Positions 1-7,258 of a stretch of DNA of 14,906 nt are shown in pieces. Each line of letters begins with the position of its first letter. Position 1 is the first letter of the stretch. Under the pieces are notes generated by a model. The model saw nothing but the letters and a program-made list of their open reading frames with translations, searched no databases and was not told where the DNA came from. The stretch is from Candidatus Heimdallarchaeota archaeon (lineage in GTDB: Archaea; Asgardarchaeota; Heimdallarchaeia; Heimdallarchaeales; Kariarchaeaceae), in NCBI GenBank assembly GCA_015522385.1, contig WAMJ01000227.1, positions 1-14,906 of the forward strand, in the 5' to 3' direction. The position numbers and the translations under genes are program-made.

Positions 1-2
1 GA

Positions 3-1376
3 AATCAGAAATCAAGAAACATTCGTGTATCTGTAACTAGCCAAATAGCGAATGAAGAGTGGAAAGCAAATGTCCCCACCTCCAAGATTACTGGTCTGTA
101 TACCCAAGTGCTTGATCTGGATACTTCAAAATTGGTAGGGGACGAGGTCATTCTTGAGTCCTCATCTGGAAAGTTGTCATTTAATGTTGGGAAGGTAGAC
201 TACAGACGAAAGGCCCTTGTGGATATGAGGTACACGAACTTAGATTCATATGGAGGAGTAGACAGGTTACTTGGCAAGGATATGAGAGCAGTAGTTGACT
301 ACCTGAGCTCCAGAAAATTTGAAATAATCGAGAATTTTGACAGGATCACGGCGAGAAATCTCTCTGAATTTGACCTCGTGTTCTTCCCTGATTTTGGGAC
401 GGTCATCAACGACACAGATGACGGACTAGGGAGTAAGCTTCCCCAGATTTTGGACGATGAGGTCATAAATCTTTACCAGTACTATCTGTCTGGAGGATCG
501 ATACTAATAGATTTCAATGGAAGGTCAGTATATGACACTTATTATGGATCAAAGACCCAAAACATTGAGGTGATCCAGACGCTTCTCAGCAGATTCGGTC
601 TCACTATCTTTGGAGAATCGAGTGGATATGTCAATGGAGTAGTTGTCCAATCTACAGAGATGGGGTATGGGGTTTCACCTGTTTATGCTAGTGCTCAAAG
701 CATTGATGGAGGTATCCCTCTCATCAAGAATGGCATGGCGAGCACCTCAGTCGCTCTCGTCTCTAAGGGACGAGTTGTCGTTGATACTATAAGGAAGTGG
801 AGGTCAGATATACCAAACTCTGATTCCCCAAACTTTGTCTACGGAAAGCAGAGGATGGATTGGCTACTAGATCGCAATATTACCCTTGAGGTCATACCCA
901 CATATAATGGAACAATAGAGGTTATCTTTTCGTCTCCCGACTTCACAGTCTCTGAGGGAATTAAAAGCGGTAATGTCGTAACAGTTGACACCTCCACCAC
1001 TGCTCTCGGGTTCGACATATCCATGGGTGATAAATTCGTAAGAGGGAGTATCGTGATCCCTAGAGTAGAGGAAGGGCTCTCGGTTGAAATAAACTCAGTA
1101 AAGTTTTCGGGGAGAACAATTCCGCTTGACGATCTCTACATCTACGATAATGGAGAACTTGTGGATTCCTTCCCAACAGAATATGGAGATCATCAGGTCA
1201 GGATATACTACAGATACAGTGAGGATACTTTCTACTTTGGAGATTTGTACTATACACTATACGATGATGGAACTGTAGACTTTCCTACAACTAATAGCTC
1301 TTTGAAATTCAAGATTGTGTTTGTGTTACTTGGTATTCTAGCCTTACCGATTTTGAAGAAAAGATCTAGCCCTTGA
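3..1376 (+). CDS. Secreted, C-terminally anchored protein resembling the C-terminal part of a site-1-protease-like subtilase (5' truncated)
   Basis: The frame is open from the left edge with no stop, so the true start lies outside the window; the first internal start-like codon is a GTG at 108. No protease catalytic triad is visible in the part present. About 30 residues after that GTG a domain with alternating strands and helices begins, including a helix-rich stretch around DMRAVVDYLSSRKFEIIE, then FDLVFFPD and YYLSGGSILIDF. By eye this order matches the glutamine-amidotransferase-like region that follows the S8 protease domain in MBTPS1 (site-1 protease), down to a late MDWLLDR helix. A beta-rich segment follows, then one hydrophobic segment near the end (KIVFVLLGILALPIL) and a short basic tail KKRSSP, typical of a surface protein anchored with its bulk outside. 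It converges with rtcB and overlaps it by 11 bp. It could instead be another secreted protein with the same fold; the subtilase call is inference. Confidence 0.55.
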   Translation, partial: NQKSRNIRVSVTSQIANEEWKANVPTSKITGLYTQVLDLDTSKLVGDEVILESSSGKLSFNVGKVDYRRKALVDMRYTNLDSYGGVDRLLGKDMRAVVDYLSSRKFEIIENFDRITARNLSEFDLVFFPDFGTVINDTDDGLGSKLPQILDDEVINLYQYYLSGGSILIDFNGRSVYDTYYGSKTQNIEVIQTLLSRFGLTIFGESSGYVNGVVVQSTEMGYGVSPVYASAQSIDGGIPLIKNGMASTSVALVSKGRVVVDTIRKWRSDIPNSDSPNFVYGKQRMDWLLDRNITLEVIPTYNGTIEVIFSSPDFTVSEGIKSGNVVTVDTSTTALGFDISMGDKFVRGSIVIPRVEEGLSVEINSVKFSGRTIPLDDLYIYDNGELVDSFPTEYGDHQVRIYYRYSEDTFYFGDLYYTLYDDGTVDFPTTNSSLKFKIVFVLLGILALPILKKRSSP

Positions 1377-2808
1377 TGTTACCAATAGGCCTGAGTTGAA
1401 CAATTGGACGTGCCAGATCACCTTCATCACATGCCTTAACAACATCTGAGATGTCCTTGTACGCAAGTCCAGCTTCTTCTGCAAGACCCTTGAAAGATGC
1501 ACCCCGGACGTATATTCCACGCTCTAGCATACTCTTCTGGAGTTCTTCACCGTTGACCTGCTTCTTAGCCTTTGATCGGCTCATTACCCTACCTGATCCG
1601 TGTGCACAGCTACCAAACGCCTGGTGCATTGAGTTGTGAGTACCAGCGAGGATATATGATCCAGTTTCCATACTCCCACCAATGATAACTGGTTGTCCGT
1701 ACTTCTTGTATTTAGGGGCCAAGTCACTGTGATTAGGTTCGAAAGCCCGTGTTGCTCCTTTGCGGTGGACAAGTACCTCACGCTTCTCACCATCAACTGT
1801 GTGCTTCTCGAATTTTGCGATATTATGGCAGACGTCGTATGTCAGGTTCATCCCAAGGCTCTCGGCATCTTGTCCGAACACCTTTTCGAATACCTCACGG
1901 GTTCTGTGCATGATGATTGCCCTGTTGGCAAACGCCATATTGGCTGCAGCTGCCATTGATGCGAAGTATTCCTCACCCTCTTTGGACTTCACCGGTGCAG
2001 CGGCAAGCTCCTTGTCCTTCACCTTGATCCCGTGTTTAGGCATGCTATCAAGGAACTTAACGAGGTGCTCGGATGCAACTTGATGCCCGAAACCACGGGA
2101 TCCACAGTGCACCATGACGACCACTTGCTGATCCTTGTCGATCCCGAAAGCAGCTGCGGTCTCATGGTCATGGATATTCTCCTTGTGAGCGACCTGAACT
2201 TCGAGGAAGTGATTTCCCGATCCAAGGGTTCCAAGCTGGTTGATCCCTCTTCCTCTTGCCTTTCTTGAGATGAGGTCAGGTCGAGCACCCTTGATCGTGC
2301 CCTGTTCTTCCATGAATTGCTTGTCTCTATCCCATCCGTATCCATTCTCAATTACCCAGTCCACTCCACTGAGCATGATCTCATCGAACTGTTTCTGGGT
2401 GATAGACAGTGTACCCTTTACTCCGACACCCGTTGGAACGGCTTCATACAGAGCATCAACTAGCTCCTTGATCTTGGGTTTGACATCACCATATGTGAGA
2501 TTCGTCTGTATAAGCCTCATCCCACAGTTGATGTCGAAACCTATTCCACCAGGAGAGATCACACCCTCATCTACATCCATAGCAGCTACACCTCCTATTG
2601 GGAAACCGTATCCCCAGTGACCATCGGGCATGACACTGACCTTGTTGACAACGCCAGGGAGTGTGGAGACATTCTTCCCTTGGTTGATGACACCAGGATC
2701 GATGGTCTCTATCAGAGAGTCTGATGAGTAGATGTGTACCGGTACATTCATCTCACCGGTTGCAGGGATTTCCCAAATATTGTTGGAAATCTTATTCAGA
2801 TTGTGCAT
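1366..2808 (-). CDS. rtcB: RNA-splicing ligase RtcB (tRNA splicing ligase)
   Basis: RtcB joins RNA ends carrying 2',3'-cyclic phosphate or 3'-phosphate to 5'-OH ends using GTP and Mn2+; in archaea it seals tRNA exons after intron excision. Counting from a TTG at 2814, the motifs occur in family order: MPDGHWGYGFPIGG (62-75), the metal-binding D94 and C97 in GFDINCGMR, GSGNHFLEVQ with H202, VHCGSRG with H236, H330 in CHNIAKFE, VHRKGATRAF (349-358), and CAHGSGRVMSRS with H405, the expected guanylylated histidine. Length (about 480) is normal for archaea, and no intein interrupts the C97 region, unlike some archaeal homologues. I prefer the ATG at 2808 (third residue of the longer reading) because a TTAATAAT-type box lies 25-32 bp upstream. 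The 3' end overlaps the convergent gene by 11 bp. Upstream lies the GCGC motif array. Confidence 0.97.
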   Translation of the reverse strand: MHNLNKISNNIWEIPATGEMNVPVHIYSSDSLIETIDPGVINQGKNVSTLPGVVNKVSVMPDGHWGYGFPIGGVAAMDVDEGVISPGGIGFDINCGMRLIQTNLTYGDVKPKIKELVDALYEAVPTGVGVKGTLSITQKQFDEIMLSGVDWVIENGYGWDRDKQFMEEQGTIKGARPDLISRKARGRGINQLGTLGSGNHFLEVQVAHKENIHDHETAAAFGIDKDQQVVVMVHCGSRGFGHQVASEHLVKFLDSMPKHGIKVKDKELAAAPVKSKEGEEYFASMAAAANMAFANRAIIMHRTREVFEKVFGQDAESLGMNLTYDVCHNIAKFEKHTVDGEKREVLVHRKGATRAFEPNHSDLAPKYKKYGQPVIIGGSMETGSYILAGTHNSMHQAFGSCAHGSGRVMSRSKAKKQVNGEELQKSMLERGIYVRGASFKGLAEEAGLAYKDISDVVKACDEGDLARPIVQLRPIGNIKG

Positions 2809-2832
2809 TTTCAATCAAAGACTGTTTCTCTC

Positions 2833-2840
2833 ATTAATAA
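2833..2840 (-). promoter_or_regulatory. Candidate TATA box for rtcB
   Basis: Read on the minus strand this is TTATTAAT, 25-32 bp before the ATG at 2808. That is the archaeal TATA-to-start distance expected for a leaderless or nearly leaderless mRNA. No Shine-Dalgarno sequence precedes the ATG, in keeping with this. Confidence 0.5.
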
Positions 2841-2902
2841 CTGTGTTGAAATTTCCTCTAGGAATGGAATATTAGGAGTTAAATGGGGAGAAGGGGTATT
2901 GG

Positions 2903-3266
2903 TGCGCATGTCGGATACAGAATTGTGCGCATAATAAACTGCGCAGTTATTATTAATTTCGGACTATGAATATTGCACACAATATGCGCGCATACAATGT
3001 CATACCGACGGGTTATCGCGCATGTTTGACAATGCGCACCCAAGTGTCATCAGCGGATACAACTCCAATGTTTATAAACTCCAGAACTTGTAACATAGTT
3101 AAAGATTCTGCGCGTACATCATAATGCGCACCTTATCCAAGCGCGCACAATCAATGCGCACATAGCCAAACCGCGCACCTTAATTGCGCACGAATATAGT
3201 ACGACCTAATAGAGCGCGCAGAATAATCTAGCGCATTTTGAGGATAATGTGCGCAATTACCGCGCA
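2903..3266. repeat. Array of about 16 GCGC-centred short motifs (TGCGCA / CGCGCAC)
   Basis: The gene-free stretch 2809-3281 is AT-rich but studded with GCGC-centred motifs starting near 2904, 2927, 2941, 2986, 3018, 3034, 3110, 3126, 3141, 3156, 3173, 3186, 3214, 3231, 3251 and 3262. A variant TGCACA lies at 2974. The commonest form is the palindrome TGCGCA, often extended to AATGCGCACC; GCGCACCTTA occurs twice (3126 and 3173). Most neighbours lie 13-17 bp apart or about 30 bp apart, so this is an imperfect array with roughly 1.5 helical turns per unit. There are larger perfect palindromes at 2937-2948 (AACTGCGCAGTT) and 2983-2994 (TATGCGCGCATA). A 76 bp gap at 3035-3109 lacks the motif. Elsewhere in the window GCGC is rare, apart from a second small cluster at 12758-12788. 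The function is unknown; clustered operators or a nucleoid- or methylation-related site are possibilities. Confidence 0.85.
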
Positions 3267-3281
3267 CTATTAGTGCATAGG

Positions 3282-4112
3282 CTATTCTTTCGTGGCCACA
3301 ATAGTAAATGTTAGAGGAAGCATATCCCTCTGCCCCTGAGGGAACACCCATCTCCCATCTTCAAAAGTCATAAAGGTGAATTGCTGAAAGAAACCATAGG
3401 GTGATTCACCCAGATGAACTATCTTTAACCCAGCGGAGATCAGTGAGCTAATAATATCTGAGAGAGGGTGTTGCCACTCGTAGTGTACTTTGTGCTCCAG
3501 TACTTCATCTGTTCCGTCGTGTGCATATGTCCAAGGTTCTTCAAACCGCAAACCCTTGCCGTCTCCAAAATACCCGTACTTTATCCTAAGTTCATCGGGA
3601 CTATTCGCGTCGTAGTCTACAGTGTACGTTATTGGATGTGAGTCCTTGATGTAAAATATTCCACCATTCTTTAGATGCTTAGCGACGACATGTGCCCACT
3701 TTTTCAAATCGGGCAACCATGTGAGTACGCCAACCGAGGTGAAGACAACATCGAATTCTCGGTTTAGGTTGAGTTCGAGAACATCGTGCTCAACGAACTC
3801 ACAACCTATTCCCAGTTCCTCTGCCAACTCCCTTGCAGTCACAATAGCCTTATGTGAGAAGTCCACTCCTGTAGACCTAGCACCAAGCCTTGCAAAGGAC
3901 ATTGTGTCGAGACCAAAGTGGCACTGGAGGTGAAGGAGACTTTTACCATTCACATCTATAAATTCTAGGAGTTCCTTGTCCTCGTTGGCGACAAAGCTGT
4001 TCTCACCATTTCTAAATTTTTCGAGGTTATAGATCTGTTTGGACTTGAGATGAATCGGTACCCGTGAGTCCCAGTTCTTCCGGTTAGTCTCAATCTCTTT
4101 CTTCATGATCAT
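3282..4112 (-). CDS. Class I SAM-dependent methyltransferase
   Basis: A single Rossmann-type methyltransferase domain of normal length; the substrate is unknown. Motif I reads LLHLQCHFGLDTMSFARLGA (59-78), the variant in which QCHFGLD replaces the usual glycine-rich loop. Then come the ribose-binding acidic residue in TGVDFS (81-86), an acidic motif at EFVEHDVLEL (105-114), and FDVVFTSVGVLTWLPDLKKW (120-139), with KNGGIFYIKDSHP (148-160) as the post-core strand. The WLPDLKKWA and DSHP signatures point to a soluble family common in bacteria and archaea that is usually annotated only as methyltransferase. Two ATGs compete: 4112 and, two codons in, 4106. An AT box at 4126-4134 sits 24-25 bp before the latter, which favours 4106 for a leaderless mRNA. 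It lies 33 bp behind the 713-residue gene on the same strand and its 3' end abuts the GCGC array. Confidence 0.85.
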   Translation of the reverse strand: MIMKKEIETNRKNWDSRVPIHLKSKQIYNLEKFRNGENSFVANEDKELLEFIDVNGKSLLHLQCHFGLDTMSFARLGARSTGVDFSHKAIVTARELAEELGIGCEFVEHDVLELNLNREFDVVFTSVGVLTWLPDLKKWAHVVAKHLKNGGIFYIKDSHPITYTVDYDANSPDELRIKYGYFGDGKGLRFEEPWTYAHDGTDEVLEHKVHYEWQHPLSDIISSLISAGLKIVHLGESPYGFFQQFTFMTFEDGRWVFPQGQRDMLPLTFTIVATKE

Positions 4113-4125
4113 GTGGATGAGAGGA

Positions 4126-4134
4126 ATACAATAA
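4126..4134 (-). promoter_or_regulatory. Possible TATA box for the methyltransferase gene
   Basis: On the minus strand this reads TTATTGTAT and is centred about 24 bp before the ATG at 4106. If used, the methyltransferase would have its own leaderless transcript even though the upstream gene ends only 33 bp away. The match is weak. Confidence 0.3.
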
Positions 4135-4145
4135 GTGCTTTGGCC

Positions 4146-6287
4146 TCATTCAAGAGCCTTAACCAAAATCTCTCGCACAAGAAGCACAGAATGTATATCT
4201 TGGGATGACAAGTCTGTAGTTACATCTGCGAAGAACTGGTGAAGACTTTGTGACTTCCTGCCTTTCCGTGGGATCATTCGTTGGTAGATGTTGTACAGGG
4301 CATTCGGGGAGGTGAATGGTTCCTTCTTCAGATTTTTCCTGTAGTCTAGTAGTTTGATCTTGCGGAGTAGGTTAGGTTTGTTCCAACCGTCCTCCTTAGA
4401 TATCTGTGATGTAAGTGTCACCATTGAGAAGACGAACTCAAGGTTGAACACATCCTCTATTGCCCCATCGTGTTTCCGAATTGAATCGAGCCTTTTGATC
4501 ATTCGTCTCTCGATCCTCCCCCGGAATTGTAGGGTACTTTTTCCACCTTGGATCAGGAGAAAACGAAGTAGAATGAGGTCACTTAGCACGTCAGAATCCT
4601 CCGTCAATATACCAATCTCTTCAAGCGGGAATGCGAATTTATGGAGAGAATACCTAAACTCTGGGAGACCCATCCACAGAAGTAGTAACAGCTTTTTGAG
4701 CGGTGAGTGTAGATCAGATGACATAACTTTTTTGACAGTAATATCTGTGTCCTTACCAAATATTCCAACAACAATATCCAAGATTAACTCCACCCGTTTC
4801 CTCTCGTGAGGGGACAGTATCCACTCGATCGCAGACCTATTCGGTGGATCATCGTGAAACACCGGTGATTTGTCCTTGAATAAGAAATCGAGAAGCATCT
4901 CAAATTTGTACTGTGAACCCTTTCTCGCAGAGATAGAAGTGGTGTTTAGAGTGGAGAAGAGATTGAATAGTTTCAGGTCATCACCAAATAGGTAGTGCTC
5001 CAAGATGTCGTATCTATCGGCAAGCATTTTCGTGAGGAGACTGACGGACTTGAAGTTTCTTGTTTTGAATGCACCCTTCACCAGATGTCCAGAGACACGC
5101 ATGTGCCGGGTCCCGTAGCCCATGGTGAAAAGGGTTGATTTACTCAATGCATTCAACCAAGATGTCTGAGAATGAGGAAAGCAAAGTTTCTGTACCTGAT
5201 GTTCTATTTGCAACAACAACCAGTAGCTCATGAATGGGAATCTGCGTTTATCCAGACTTAGGTAAAGACCAGCGTAGGTTCCAAGAATCCTGACAGGATC
5301 CACATGAAGGTATACACTATTGGCAAAAATGCTCAGCACTTTCAACCAGATCGAATCTGGATTTCCACCTTTACCAATGACCTCATCCATATCAACGGTC
5401 AGGTTTGTTCGTTCAGTGATAAATAAGTAAGCCAGTCTCCCGAAGTAGTCATCCATCGATCTCAAGAGATGAACCAACCTGTTCATGGTCATCTGTACGT
5501 TAACATTGTGGTCAAGGAGAACGAGGTACTTCCAGAATAATGCCTCTGGTGGAAGTTTTCCCCCTTCTTCCCCTGGGAAGATTTCCAACCTATTCGACAG
5601 GAAATTTATGCGGTAGATAATCACTGCCCAGTGCTCGTCCCGTATCAACAACCTGCACTGATCGGTTGTGAGGTTGCTCCAAAATCTCGGATCTTCAGGG
5701 CTGTACTGGCTGCTAATCCCTTCAAGAGCTGACACATCAATAGATTGGTCGAAGATGTACATCCCCAATTGTGGATGAACGGACATATTTATCACAGGAA
5801 GAAGGGAGAGGTTACTCTTTACATCATTATAAGTTGACATCAACTTCAGGAGCTCCCAGTGTGAAATGGGGAGTTTTCCATTAAATTGAGTAGTTAGATG
5901 GAACCTTTTCAAATTATGGTCTGCGCTGAACTCCGAATCGATGATAAGGAGATCGCCATCCTCCTCCACCTTGAATACTGAATTGAAGAATTCCATCTCT
6001 GCAGGACTCATTCCGCTGAATATCTCAAACTCGCCCTTGATCTTTGACCTTCTCCGGGAGGAAAGAATAGTTACCGCTATACTCTTAGGTCTTATGGCGA
6101 CGCCATCATTTCCACGAGAGACCTGTTCACTCAACTGTACAAACTCAATGATATCAAGCCACCGAGAGACGACGATTGTGTTTGTACCTAGAAGACCTGC
6201 AAGTTCACTAAGAGTGAGATTTCCATGCTCGTAAAGGTGTCTGATCATGTCACGAACAAGTTGTAGGTTAGATCTTCTTTCCCTCAC
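4146..6287 (-). CDS. Unknown 713-residue protein with N-terminal helix-turn-helix
   Basis: I do not recognise the family. The N-terminus (about residues 7-50) is a convincing helix-turn-helix: LVRDMIRHLYEHGNLTLSEL is followed by AGLLGTNTIVVSRWLDIIEF, as in winged-helix DNA-binding domains. The remaining ~650 residues are mostly predicted helical, with many leucines and basic-acidic alternation and no signal peptide or convincing membrane segment. I see no catalytic motif, P-loop or metal cluster, only four cysteine-poor stretches. The start is GTG at 6287: a stop codon lies immediately upstream in frame, the first internal ATG (residue 14) would cut into the helix-turn-helix, and a TATA-like box lies at 6308-6315. 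The previous gene on the same strand ends 35 bp upstream and is itself built of winged-helix segments, so a joint regulatory or scaffold role is conceivable. That role is inference only. Confidence 0.75.
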   Translation of the reverse strand: MRERRSNLQLVRDMIRHLYEHGNLTLSELAGLLGTNTIVVSRWLDIIEFVQLSEQVSRGNDGVAIRPKSIAVTILSSRRRSKIKGEFEIFSGMSPAEMEFFNSVFKVEEDGDLLIIDSEFSADHNLKRFHLTTQFNGKLPISHWELLKLMSTYNDVKSNLSLLPVINMSVHPQLGMYIFDQSIDVSALEGISSQYSPEDPRFWSNLTTDQCRLLIRDEHWAVIIYRINFLSNRLEIFPGEEGGKLPPEALFWKYLVLLDHNVNVQMTMNRLVHLLRSMDDYFGRLAYLFITERTNLTVDMDEVIGKGGNPDSIWLKVLSIFANSVYLHVDPVRILGTYAGLYLSLDKRRFPFMSYWLLLQIEHQVQKLCFPHSQTSWLNALSKSTLFTMGYGTRHMRVSGHLVKGAFKTRNFKSVSLLTKMLADRYDILEHYLFGDDLKLFNLFSTLNTTSISARKGSQYKFEMLLDFLFKDKSPVFHDDPPNRSAIEWILSPHERKRVELILDIVVGIFGKDTDITVKKVMSSDLHSPLKKLLLLLWMGLPEFRYSLHKFAFPLEEIGILTEDSDVLSDLILLRFLLIQGGKSTLQFRGRIERRMIKRLDSIRKHDGAIEDVFNLEFVFSMVTLTSQISKEDGWNKPNLLRKIKLLDYRKNLKKEPFTSPNALYNIYQRMIPRKGRKSQSLHQFFADVTTDLSSQDIHSVLLVREILVKALE

Positions 6288-6307
6288 CTACGAAAGGTAG
6301 AAATCCT

Positions 6308-6315
6308 TATACAAT
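6308..6315 (-). promoter_or_regulatory. Candidate TATA box for the 713-residue gene
   Basis: TTGTATAA on the minus strand is centred 24-25 bp before the GTG at 6287. This supports the GTG start and a leaderless transcript separate from the upstream winged-helix gene. Confidence 0.45.
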
Positions 6316-6322
6316 ACTCTTT

Positions 6323-7117
6323 CTAATGACTAGATCTTCTTTTGATGAGTTCATCCGCGGTGTAGACTGTAACGTCTGGAAGCTCGTTGTTGTTCACGAG
6401 CCGGAGAATCGTACTTGATGCCTCTTCCAAAGTCACACCAAACTCGTCCGCTATCTCCTCAAAGGAGATCTCTTCGGCTCCGTCCTCCCACATAGTCTTG
6501 ACCTTCTCGGAGATCAATTCGTCGACCATCTCTCTCAGAAGTACTATCCCACGTTTGTCCTTTACGATTGGGGACTTGGGGTCTTTTAGGTATTCCTCGA
6601 TAATAGGCAGATAGAGATCCTTATTCGGTAGATCCGAAACCACATCTTCAAATAGAATTTCTTCCTCACCAAAATCGTACCTGTTAAGAACGGCTTTCCA
6701 CTTGTTCTTCATATATTGGGGGGAGAGAATCTGCTCTTTATCTTCAAATATTAACCCTGTGAGTTTTGGTGTCCGTTTTATGTGATCCTTGATAGCGATG
6801 ACACTCCTACTTCTGTTTAGACCAGTTACTTCCATCACTCTCTTAACTTGAAGTGGTTCTGAATCGATAGACTCGAGGAGATCAGATATGACATCCTTGG
6901 CTCTTGGGAGGTACCAACCTTTCTTACCTACCATCCTACCATCGAGCTTGTCCTCCCTTATCATTTCATCAACTACTTTGAGAAGAACATCCGTGGAAAC
7001 AGGTGTCTCGAGTTTAGTGAGGTCTACTGCCTTCTCGAATTTCTGGGAGAGGATAAACTCCTCAGCAATCTCTTCCTTGGACTTACCCTTTCCAAATATC
7101 CGTTTAAAAAATGACAT
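6323..7117 (-). CDS. Protein of tandem winged-helix-like segments, distantly like UFL1/DDRGK1
   Basis: A soluble, highly charged 264-residue protein of unknown function. At least three winged-helix-like units can be traced: residues ~38-72 (helix LLKVVDEMIREDKLDGR, then the wing MVGKKGWYLP), ~86-135 (PLQVKRVMEVTGLNRSRSVI to QILSP) and ~214-262 (EEISFEEIADEFGVTLEEAS, helix ILRLVNNNELP, wing). The first unit resembles by eye the human UFL1 stretch SVLEELVNSGRLRGTVVGG...FVP, and the last resembles the DDRGK1 winged helix; both belong to the UFMylation E3 complex. No UFM1, UBA5 or UFC1 gene lies in the window, so the similarity may reflect only the common fold (proteasome/PCI, transcription factors). 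The ATG at 7117 has no alternative nearby. It is divergent from pckA and 35 bp upstream of the helix-turn-helix gene. Confidence 0.7.
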   Translation of the reverse strand: MSFFKRIFGKGKSKEEIAEEFILSQKFEKAVDLTKLETPVSTDVLLKVVDEMIREDKLDGRMVGKKGWYLPRAKDVISDLLESIDSEPLQVKRVMEVTGLNRSRSVIAIKDHIKRTPKLTGLIFEDKEQILSPQYMKNKWKAVLNRYDFGEEEILFEDVVSDLPNKDLYLPIIEEYLKDPKSPIVKDKRGIVLLREMVDELISEKVKTMWEDGAEEISFEEIADEFGVTLEEASSTILRLVNNNELPDVTVYTADELIKRRSSH

Positions 7118-7228
7118 GATTTTATGATTTAGCTTTGAAACAAAAATCTTCCCATAATTTGTCCAAAGAAATCAGGAAGGGGTGAGAAGAGATGAACTTC
7201 ATACTATCCCTCTGAGTATTACCTCAAA

Positions 7229-7238
7229 TTTATTATAT
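7229..7238 (+). promoter_or_regulatory. TATA box of pckA
   Basis: TTTATTATAT is centred 25-26 bp before the pckA ATG at 7259 and is preceded by an A-rich segment (CTCAAA) in the BRE position. The distance predicts transcription starting at or within a few bases of the ATG, so the mRNA would be leaderless. This is the clearest promoter in the window. Confidence 0.6.
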
Positions 7239-7258
7239 TCTGAGAAAACACACGTCAT

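Noticed and set aside
1693..2620. Plus-strand open frames opposite rtcB (for example 1760-2083 and 2240-2620)
   Set aside because: They lie wholly antisense to a strongly conserved gene, have low-complexity Ser/Pro-rich products, and no start signals.
2903..3266. CRISPR array
   Set aside because: Repeat cores are only 5-8 bp, spacers are 6-25 bp and irregular, there is no 23-37 bp repeat, and no cas gene is present.
2815..3281. Replication origin with origin-recognition boxes
   Set aside because: No orc1/cdc6 gene is nearby and the motifs lack the longer G-rich ORB shape; base-skew over the genome would be needed to revisit this.
3151..3351. Minus-strand open frame of 66 codons running out of the methyltransferase gene into the GCGC array
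   Set aside because: Its codons are produced by the repeated GCGC motifs (Cys/Ala/His/Arg-rich), it overlaps the 3' end of a real gene on the same strand, and it has no promoter or known motif.
4354..4809. Plus-strand 151-codon frame opposite the 713-residue gene
   Set aside because: The Ser/Arg/Ile-rich product is typical of an antisense shadow, and the opposite strand encodes a long protein with a sensible domain and promoter.
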